From Apostichopus parvimensis (Eukaryota > Echinodermata > Holothuroidea > Aspidochirotida > Stichopodidae): 20,586 nucleotides of DNA. The notes beneath the pieces were generated by a model. The model was given only the letters and a program-made list of their open reading frames with translations, was not told the origin of the DNA and made no database searches. Positions within the stretch are counted from its first letter, which is position 1, and every line of letters begins with the position of its first letter. Of this stretch, positions 8,001 to 13,349 are shown piece by piece. Made by a program: the position numbers and the translations under genes. The stretch lies in the NCBI GenBank assembly GCA_000934455.1, contig KN884381.1, positions 1 to 20,586 of the forward strand. Reading direction: 5' to 3'.

Positions 8001-10130
8001 CTAAGTATTCAATGTTCAGAAATGAGAAAGTGAGAGAGAAAACAAAATGTAGAAAGGTTGTAATGAAGCTGTGACATATTTACCAAAGTTGCCTAAACTT
8101 GTTTCAGATGAGTCCACCTTTAATTCCAAGAATTTCACATCCTCAAGGTCTTCAACTCCTGCCAGGGATTTCTGAAGATGGAAAAACAGAGTATTTTGCA
8201 AAAAAAAATTTCAAACTTTCTTGTTAGTGTTCCTCATGAAGTAATTGTACTTGCAACATACGCTCTCCACTCAACTTGTACTTGCAACACATACTCTCCC
8301 CTTAACTATTAGGTATTGAGGGATGGGCTATCGGGTAGTGAGTGTTGGTAACATTATGGAGGAGTTCCGTCAAGGAGTGAATAGCTTACCTCATACCTCT
8401 GCTGTTTGTCTCGTTGAGAATATTGAGAACTATTTTGTCTTAAAGTCGAATGTACAATCTAAGCGCTATTCATTATGATAAAAGGCAATGCCAGATGCAA
8501 TCTGAAACAAATCCACTGAAGAGACTCACAAGTTTTGTCGGTGAGAGATAATCTTCCAGTAAAGTATCTGTTTCTTCGACTTGTACAGGCTGGGGGTTTA
8601 CATCAGCACTTCCAAAGTCAGTAATATGGATTCCCCGCCCTGCTGCCATTGTTGAGGTGGTCTCTACATGGGTGAGCACTAACGGAGGTGGAATTGATCT
8701 AAATAAAGGAAGTTAATATTTAATGGTACTAACGAGAACAACCAAATTTGAAGACAGACAAACGATTACATATTTATACAACTTCAAAGGAATAAACATT
8801 TGCAAAAAAAGCATTGTTATCAATGCATGCACTGTTTTATAATAATATAGTCCCATTTAGCTATGAAGATGAATTTGAAGTAATGGATTTGAAGTAATGA
8901 ATTATTTTTCTGTTTACACACCAGGGTACCTAGTACAGTCTAAATTTACACAGTGGTTAGATTACTTACCTATTATAGTGGTGTAAGGTTACTTCATATC
9001 TTATGTTCCCTAGCTTGGCGTACTGTGTTATACCTGTAGTCACATTTATAGATAATGTAGCTGCCATCTTTGTAAGTCAAATTATACCCACCATTTCAAC
9101 TGCATTTTTAAATCCACACAGCCCAAACACAAACAGCTTAACATTATACAGTGGACGACGAGAGTATCAATTTTGAATAATTACACCCATGTTGCGAAAT
9201 TACTCTGTAAAATCTGAAACATGGAAATTTCTCCTTGCTTTGACTTTCTTGACTAAAGACCAAACACGAATAGCTGATATAGAGTTTCAATCAGCTGGAG
9301 TCTGATCAAAGAATCTTTGAATTCATACACTTGAAGGATAAAACTGAAGCACAGAAAAAAATCAAAGTGATCCTCATTACCCTTGGCCTGTAAAAGAACA
9401 AACTCTAAGCATTGTGAAGTTACCATGTAGCATGGTGGGCTCATAATTGACGCACTTAAGGATTTGAACAACGATGTCTATCAAGGAAAAATCCAAATCA
9501 CTCAACTGTATGTGTTTTTCATATGTGTAGTTCCTCAGAAATATTATGATCTCAAAATATTTAAGGTTCTGTGCTTATGCACCGTACAATTGAGCAGAAT
9601 TTGACCACAAAATGTCTGCCGTGTAAAGTTCTTTCATACCCCTAAATTGACACATTTGTTGATAAGCTAACTGTAGTGTAGGCCTTAGTATACATCCATT
9701 GACTTTAGATGCTGGTTGCTATGCTCTGAGCCTCTAAGCTCCGACAGGTTAGGTCCCAGAGAATAGTGTTATCATATTGAGGTAATGTTGGTTATTTTTA
9801 GGGTGTAAGATTTCCAAATGCCCAAAAGACTTGCAAAACTGGGTAGAGGGTGTTAAAAGCTTAAAAAATACCACAATTTGGTCAGCAAATAGCTGAAATG
9901 GATTCAAACTCATGGAATATGTGATTTTGCTGGACTGCAAAAAGTTTAGGTGCCCTGCTGTATCGTTGCTATTAATAATTGAAGGTGCGTCAATTACGGG
10001 GGTGATTCAATTATGAAGCCTTTACTATACATACCATCTTACTGTACAGTACTTAAACTAGACATAGGCTATAGCGATAAATATTACAGTACCTTCTTTG
10101 AAGCCCAGGTTTCTTGTCTACACATTTCAT
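1861..10130 (-). CDS. LRRC56: LRRC56 (ODA8) gene, N-terminal part, seven coding exons
   Basis: Leucine-rich repeat protein 56 is a cytoplasmic/ciliary protein needed for deployment of outer dynein arms to motile cilia; the Chlamydomonas counterpart is ODA8. Coding exons on the minus strand, in order: 10130-10093, 8698-8530, 8171-8084, 7640-7483, 6893-6811, 2948-2834 and 2059-1861. All junctions are GT-AG and the phases fit without a stop, giving 283 residues so far. Diagnostic stretches are EDYLSPTKL (about residue 61), SLGNFG (94-99), LPNLKQLKL (102-110), VLWMARC (130-136), ELYLAYNNISDVSP (152-165), LDLEG (175-179) and DWLLVNDAIKEA (261-272). These track the human protein exon by exon. About five LRRs span residues 100-240. 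The human protein is about 540 residues, so the variable C-terminal half is missing from the window. The exact N-terminus is uncertain. Confidence 0.93.
2060..2833 (-). other. LRRC56 intron 6, contains a copy of a repeat family
   Basis: This intron of about 774 bp has donor GTTTGT next to position 2834 and acceptor TTTAG next to 2059. It is mostly non-coding AT-rich sequence and carries the repeat copy at 2406-2645. The open frame through 2459-2881 combines that repeat with antisense of exon 6 and is not a gene. Confidence 0.85.
2406..2645. repeat. dispersed repeat R1, copy 1 (~240 bp)
   Basis: This sequence is about 90% identical by eye to 4763-5069. Both begin with CCTAACCCCC and a C/CA run, continue through AACATTTCCAATATATGAGT and the ACAGGACATAGAGATTGTACC region, and end near GGAATCGAACC. 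On the minus strand that end reads GGTTCGATTCC, which fits a pol III B-box, so the family may be a tRNA-derived SINE lacking a recognisable A-box. Copy 1 lacks about 74 nt that are present in copy 2. Confidence 0.8.
2834..2948 (-). CDS. LRRC56: LRRC56 exon 6: LRRs 4-5
   Basis: The exon runs from acceptor CTACTGACAG to donor GTTTGT. It has 115 nt: one base completing Gly179, then 38 codons (180-217). It reads NNIEDLAQVEFLGLCGKLKT, followed by LTLEGNPVC, matching vertebrate LRRC56 (…NSVEDLGQVRYLQLC… and LTLEGN.VC). It continues the LDLEG motif begun in exon 5, across a 3.9-kb intron. Confidence 0.95.
3078..3116 (-). ncRNA. hammerhead-like ribozyme motif, type 1, damaged core (copy A)
   Basis: Minus strand: GCCT, CTGAAGA, an extra A, stem II GATTC/GGATC with loop TGCTA, AAAA, CGTC, AGAC. 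The CUGANGA box and GUC cleavage triplet are present. The invariant GAAA is AAAA and stem I has one mismatch, so this copy is probably inactive. It has a minimal stem III (one C-G pair), the form described for Penelope-associated hammerheads that act as dimers. Confidence 0.6.
3134..3162. repeat. perfect 9-bp hairpin inside the Penelope-type fragment
   Basis: CATGGAGGT and ACCTCCATG flank a short T-rich loop. The hairpin lies just upstream, in element sense, of hammerhead copy A and may be part of the retroelement's structured RNA. Confidence 0.6.
3500..3744 (-). mobile_element. tRNA-headed SINE, class II (Leu/Ser-like) head
   Basis: The minus strand starts at about 3744 with a tRNA-like head. 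It has A-box TGGCCGAGTGG, a long variable-arm region as in Leu/Ser tRNAs, and B-box GGTTCGATCCC within a CGGGG/CCCCG T-stem (3658-3744). The anticodon stem does not pair, so it is not a functional tRNA. A body of about 160 bp follows to roughly 3500, containing GTTAGCCACCCGACGTG and GTGGGGTTCTCCCAC. The lower end and target-site duplication are not clear. Confidence 0.75.
4763..5069. repeat. dispersed repeat R1, copy 2, with an extra ~74-nt C-rich segment
   Basis: This is the second copy of the family at 2406-2645, starting CCCTAACCCCC and ending near GGAATCGAACC. Compared with copy 1 it carries about 74 additional nt (about 4949-5022), containing a C-run and CTTTGTGCCTGTGCTC, between ATTAAACT and GGGCCCATCAGG. 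The difference could be an insertion here or a deletion in copy 1. Confidence 0.8.
5420..5458 (-). ncRNA. hammerhead-like ribozyme motif, type 1 (copy B)
   Basis: Minus strand: GCCT, TTGAAGA (first core C is T), extra A, perfect stem II GATCC/GGATC with loop TGCTA, AAAA instead of GAAA, CGTC, AGGC. Stem I GCCT/AGGC is perfect. Two invariant core positions are changed, so self-cleavage is unlikely. Confidence 0.6.
5488..5526 (+). ncRNA. hammerhead-like ribozyme motif, type 1 (copy C)
   Basis: Plus strand: TTGAAGA, extra A, stem II GATCC/GGATC, intact GAAA, then CGAC in place of CGTC. It lies in the arm opposite copy B. The changed cleavage triplet and the first core base suggest it is inactive. 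Confidence 0.6.
5639..5772. repeat. inverted repeat with 48-bp arms (type 2 hammerhead family)
   Basis: Arms 5639-5686 and 5725-5772 are reverse complements at about 46 of 48 positions, separated by 38 bp that contain most of a hammerhead-like motif. ATGTATTTTTTTACATA just before and ATGTATTTATTAACATA about 40 bp after agree at 15 of 17 positions. They could be an aged target-site duplication of an element reaching about 5810. Confidence 0.8.
5694..5738 (+). ncRNA. hammerhead-like ribozyme motif, type 2 (copy E)
   Basis: Stem I is AGTTGT (5694-5699) with ACAACT (5733-5738), six perfect pairs. The core box CTGATGA (5700-5706) is intact. Stem II is CGC/GCG with loop TCAAC. GGAA stands where GAAA is required. 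Stem III is a single C-G pair over loop TCTGA, then GTA as cleavage triplet. One invariant base is altered. Confidence 0.55.
6355..6470. repeat. AT-rich microsatellite region
   Basis: TATACATATA and ATATAT tracts occupy 6358-6386 and 6425-6462, directly next to the inverted repeat that begins near 6461. This is simple sequence; no gene is seen. Confidence 0.8.
6478..6522 (-). ncRNA. hammerhead-like ribozyme motif, type 2 (copy G)
   Basis: Minus strand: AGTTGT, intact CTGATGA, a GCC/GGC stem II around GTACA, AAAA in place of GAAA, one-pair stem III C-TTGA-G, GTT cleavage triplet and ACAAC completing stem I. The GAAA change should disable it. Confidence 0.5.
6644..6688 (+). ncRNA. hammerhead-like ribozyme motif, type 2 (copy F)
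   Basis: Plus strand: GTTG(A), CTGATAA (the invariant G is A), stem II CGCC/GGGG with one mismatch over loop TTACA, intact GAAA (6672-6675), T-TTGA-G, GTA and ACAAC. Stem I keeps GTTG/CAAC. Core damage suggests a relic. Confidence 0.5.
6811..6893 (-). CDS. LRRC56: LRRC56 exon 5: LRR 3-4
   Basis: The exon enters in phase 0 after acceptor TCTACCGCAG and leaves in phase 2 at donor GTGAGT (83 nt). It encodes residues 152-178 plus two bases of Gly179. ELYLAYNNISDVSP and LENLCLLDLE correspond to ELYASYNNISDLSP and LEQLEVLDLEG of the vertebrate protein, the best-conserved part of the family. Confidence 0.96.
6894..7482 (-). other. LRRC56 intron 4
   Basis: This 589-bp intron has donor GTCAGT next to exon 4. 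It contains an A-run (7226-7238) and no recognised element. Open readings at 6894-7031 and 7320-7482 are intronic extensions of the flanking exons. Confidence 0.85.
7483..7640 (-). CDS. LRRC56: LRRC56 exon 4: LRR 1-2
   Basis: Acceptor TTCATTCATAG; 158 nt, two bases completing Gly99 then 52 codons (100-151); donor GTCAGT in phase 0. LPNLKQLKLNNS and LENLRVLWMARC match LPNLDQLKLNGS and LGHLQVLWLARC of human LRRC56. LCDMDGISSMSSLQ continues into exon 5. Confidence 0.96.
7641..8083 (-). other. LRRC56 intron 3
   Basis: This 443-bp intron lies between exon 3 and exon 4, with donor GTAAAT. I see no repeat or gene in it; the plus-strand open frame over 7877-8074 is not supported by composition or homology. 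Confidence 0.85.
8084..8171 (-). CDS. LRRC56: LRRC56 exon 3
   Basis: Acceptor CCATCTTCAG, donor GTAAAT; 88 nt in phase 0 to phase 1, residues 70-98 plus the first base of Gly99. KSLAGVEDLEDVKFLEL and SLGNFG align with ALARVDDLRLVRTLEM and SLGNFG upstream of the first LRR in vertebrate LRRC56. Confidence 0.94.
8172..8529 (-). other. LRRC56 intron 2, with a short tandem duplication
   Basis: This 358-bp intron has donor GTGAGT. At 8246-8307 a segment of about 31 bp beginning TTGTACTTGCAACA is duplicated in tandem with a few differences. Nothing else is seen. Confidence 0.8.
8530..8698 (-). CDS. LRRC56: LRRC56 exon 2 (N-terminal region with YLSPTKL motif)
   Basis: Acceptor CCTTTATTTAG, donor GTGAGT; one base plus 56 codons (residues 14-69 in the model). 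The end, LLEDYLSPTKL, matches VQEYLSPAKL of vertebrate LRRC56 immediately before the next exon. An in-frame ATG at 8649 (MAAGRGIH) could be the true start if the upstream exon is untranslated. The frame is open through to the acceptor, which favours an upstream coding exon, but both remain possible. Confidence 0.88.
8699..10092 (-). other. LRRC56 intron 1, contains a possible MITE
   Basis: This intron of about 1.4 kb has donor GTACTG. It carries a 13-bp direct duplication (ATTTGAAGTAATG, about 8872-8900) and a pair of inverted ends at 9437 and 10020, described separately. The minus-strand open frame at 9253-9471 has no family signature. Confidence 0.65.
9437..10020. mobile_element. possible non-autonomous DNA transposon (~585 bp)
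   Basis: The left end reads GGGCTCATAATTGACGCAC. The reverse complement of the right end reads GGCTTCATAATTGAATCAC, followed by CCCCGTAATTGACGCACCTT, a second copy of the AATTGACGCAC motif. Repeated motifs near the ends are typical of transposase-binding subterminal repeats. No clear target-site duplication or coding capacity is seen, so the class is unknown. Confidence 0.4.
10093..10130 (-). CDS. LRRC56: candidate first coding exon of LRRC56
   Basis: ATG at 10130 begins MKCVDKKPGLQR and ends with two bases (AG) before donor GTACTG. Joined to exon 2 (A at 8698) this gives Arg13 and stays open through SIPPPLVLTH. The phase fit and donor are the only support; the first 30 or so residues of the family vary between species. 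In-frame sequence upstream is open back to about 10199 but has no other ATG. The region above 10130 would be 5' UTR. Confidence 0.5.
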
Positions 10131-11389
10131 TGCTTGAACTACTACATACTGCAGACCTGTCCTTCTTTTTAGAAGATCAAATTTAATGTAGCTACATCAA
10201 AGTGTGAAGCATGTAACTTTGTACTTGACACCTTGTAAATGTCAGTTGTGTTGGAAACCTATGGAAGAAAAAATACAAAGCAGTCTGTTAAATATGTATT
10301 CCACAACACAGGAACTTTATTTCATAGTCAAGCCTTGCTGACTGTGCCCCTAACTTGATAAAAAGATTGCATGGTCAAACTTCTAATACAAATACAACAG
10401 CCATTGATGGGACGACGCTCGTATAACTAGTTATAATATGGGGCCTAGGCCCTAGCCTAACTAGGCCTAGGCTAGGCATATTATGTAACAATAAACTTTG
10501 AGCAGAAGTGGAAACGTTTGATTCGTTCATAACTAATTTAACGATATTAACATCACACTAACTTAGGTTGCATCCAAACATATCAATCTGCAGTCAGCAG
10601 TGAACTGACATACAAAATATGTAACACTAGACTAGGCCTATGCCTGCTTAGTCAAACAGTGGTACTACGAAAACAACGGTCAGCATCGTAGTCTTACAAA
10701 TGATGTACAAAAGGAGCGTCAGGTTGCTATGCCCACAGATGAGAAATCCTTTTACTGCAACTGGTTCATTGATTATAAAGACACTTTATAATGCATCCTT
10801 CCTTTGACATATTCTAGTTACAGCGTTTTATCAAGCCTTACTTACATGAGGTATAAGAAAATGAAGCATAATTCCACAAAATCGAATTTCTGTGAAGAAA
10901 TTTGTTTTCAACGGAGCACTGTGACCTTTGACCAAACGTGTAGTGTACTTAACCGTTTAATTCCAGTCGTTTTTGAACAATACTACCTTACTGTAACTGA
11001 GAAAAGCTGCGATTATATTAGTATTCTAAACTGTGGAACACGACGTCGACGGAAAATAGCTTTTAATACTCAAATTATAATATCCATTTCATTCTAATTA
11101 TATGCAAGCGCCCAGCACAATATCTCTTCGATTGATCTGCACTGTTCGAATTGCTTCATTGTCTAGCCTATATCTGGATGGATTTAAGTTAGTTCATTCA
11201 CTAAGTTGACCCGGAGAGGAAGAGAAGATTGGTGATCACGAGGATGTTTTAATTAGTAACAAACCACGTTGAAATTTGAACTAGTATCATTTTCATTTAA
11301 TTTGTTTTTTTATCACAACATAAGTATGACATGATATAACGTTGAAGGAGATAAGAAACACAACTTGTGAAAGGCCCAAGTGCACTAAA

Positions 11390-11405
11390 AAGCCCTATAG
11401 GGCTT
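11390..11405. repeat. perfect 16-bp palindrome AAGCCCTATAGGGCTT
   Basis: The sequence equals its own reverse complement and is followed by GTCGGGCAGTGCC. It may be the stem-loop near the 3' end of a retroelement, but no second copy is present in the window. Confidence 0.6.
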
Positions 11406-12884
11406 GTCGGGCAGTGCCACTACCTGAAAAAATACAGAACTTTTCAATTAGAAAATAGAACAAAAATAACAGAATCACCTCTTCTCCCTCTCCTAAGCCT
11501 CACCAGTTAGAATAAGTACAAGCAAATCTTGAGTAGTAGACAAAAACAATTCTTAGTAATGGTAGATAAAGTTGGAATTACACTTGATAGGAATCATGAC
11601 AAGGAACTGGTGTTACCACCTTTTCTTAGCAAGTTTAGCGCTAACATTTGGGAGCTATGCTAATTACTTAGTGATATGCAATCGATGTGAAATTGGACTG
11701 GGCAGGTAGGGAAAATACAATATTTTTGCACCTTAAACGTATACAAATAGTATACATAGTCACCTCTTATACCACTAAAGTGGCAAGGAAAAGTTTAAGA
11801 AATATAAGTGTTCTGTTTCTGACAGGTTATTGATTTTGATCAACTCCCGTTTGTGAATAATTCAATATGATTGGCTTTAATAGATGGATGGATGGCATGG
11901 GTTTGTCCGCTCTGTTAAGCTAGAATAGGCAAACGAGATATTGATTAGTGGGTGTTGTTACGTTTTGTGTGTTCAGACACAGTATAGTGGTCCTATCAAT
12001 AGAAAACAAACTGGATGGTAAAAACTGCAGATAGTAGCGATTCAAGTTTGTCATGTTGTCTATTTTTGTTTTCATTATCTTGAGAGGAAGGCATAGGTAA
12101 TGCATGTCGCCAGACTTTACACATTGGAAAGGAAAATGTGGGATTGGGTGGGAGGATGGAAGGGGTTGAAGGGGTTGGAGGGGTGCCAGGGGAGAGAGTC
12201 ACTAGGACGAATGAGTCAGAACCGAAGTTGTATACATATACACGTATATCCGTGCGAGTACGAGTCGAAAATAGAGTGGGTATACAGTTTTATCAACTTA
12301 GCCAACCTTTAGGTCCTTTTATATTTCTTTTCTTTATATTCTTTCTCTTCTTCTTTTGTTTTCTGTTTTTTATTCATTTTTCTTTCCGGTGTTACACATT
12401 GCCTTACCGATACACTTTTCCGCATAACTATTGAGAAAGAGTTTTCTCTCAACTATTGTAGCCTAATATGTCCTCATCTGTCTGGAATTTCCTTATATGT
12501 GATGGAATAAAGCAAGACGCCTATTTGCAGTTTACACCAACTAATTGTTTGCCTTTACATGAGAAGTGTAGGTTATCATTCCTATACAACCACAACTGTT
12601 AGGTGACTTGATAAGACTCTATACATATAAACAACTAGTCAAACTGTTGTAGTAAAACATCACAGGATCTAAGGAACGAATGGCGGCATATTGTATTATG
12701 CATATAACTGCCAAATCAAGTAGTAATTAAAGAACTTTCATCAACAAAACAGAACAACGTAAGACGCCTAACCAGGGAAATTATTATCAATAGGTATGTA
12801 CTGTACTTATGGGTTCAATATACCTGTCTTTTAAATTTCTGTATGATTTGGTTGTACAGACTACACGATTATATGAAATAAAAT

Positions 12885-12902
12885 AGAGAGAGAGAGAGAG
12901 AG
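12885..12902. repeat. (GA)n microsatellite
   Basis: Uninterrupted AG dinucleotides, about nine units, roughly 250 bp upstream of the PNPLA-like start codon. Confidence 0.95.
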
Positions 12903-13154
12903 GTAGAGGGGGTACAGAAGTCACTGTGATCTGAGCTCCGGCAAAATCGATAATTGAGCGTTACATCCAGGAATGAGTCAATATAGAGATGGTCCTCTAC
13001 TCATCTTTTAAAATGATTTAAATTTAACTCATTTCTGAATATAATTTATCTCACATGGATAATGATATTTCATTCTAAATATCAAACTTAACTTGAGAAG
13101 TTGTTCATGAAAGTTCTATTTTCTATAGAAATACATATTCAGAGGACGAGTTGA

Positions 13155-13349
13155 ATGGCTCAGTATTTGACGTCTCCTTTAAACTTCGCTTTGACGGAAA
13201 CTTCGTTTTTTGGCATCGCTAGTCTAGGATCTGCCCGATGTCTTCTGGACCACGGTAGAAAAGTATTGGACCTGGTCCAATGCTATGGGGGCGTCTCGTC
13301 GAGCGCCCTCGCAGCGGCAGTGTTGTTGACGTCACCAGACAAGATTCAG
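13155..13349 (+). CDS. PNPLA-like exon 1: oxyanion region and nucleophile elbow
   Basis: The exon encodes residues 1-65 and ends at donor GTAAAT in phase 0. ATG at 13155 gives an N-terminus of the length expected for PNPLA4 before the NLSFAACGFLG-type strand, here LNFALTETSFFG. The serine loop is CYGGVSSSALAAAV, where PNPLA4 has RFAGASAGSLVASV. Confidence 0.92.

Larger units (their letters stand above)
10131..13154. other. intergenic region between divergent LRRC56 and PNPLA-like genes
   Basis: About 3 kb separates the two start codons. It must contain both promoters, but I see no TATA box or other element I can assign. Notable features are a CCTAGG-rich self-complementary stretch at 10441-10477, a 16-bp perfect palindrome at 11390-11405, a pyrimidine-rich tract at 12310-12390 and a (GA)n microsatellite at 12885-12902. 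The open frames at 10804-11097 and 11920-12434 look accidental. Confidence 0.6.

Noticed and set aside
9253..9471. Minus-strand ORF as an extra LRRC56 exon
   Set aside because: Although a TTTTACAG-like acceptor lies within it, the sequence does not match LRRC56, and exon 2 already joins in phase with 10093.
10804..11097. 97-residue plus-strand ORF in the intergenic region
   Set aside because: No recognisable domain and ordinary AT-rich composition; length is compatible with chance.
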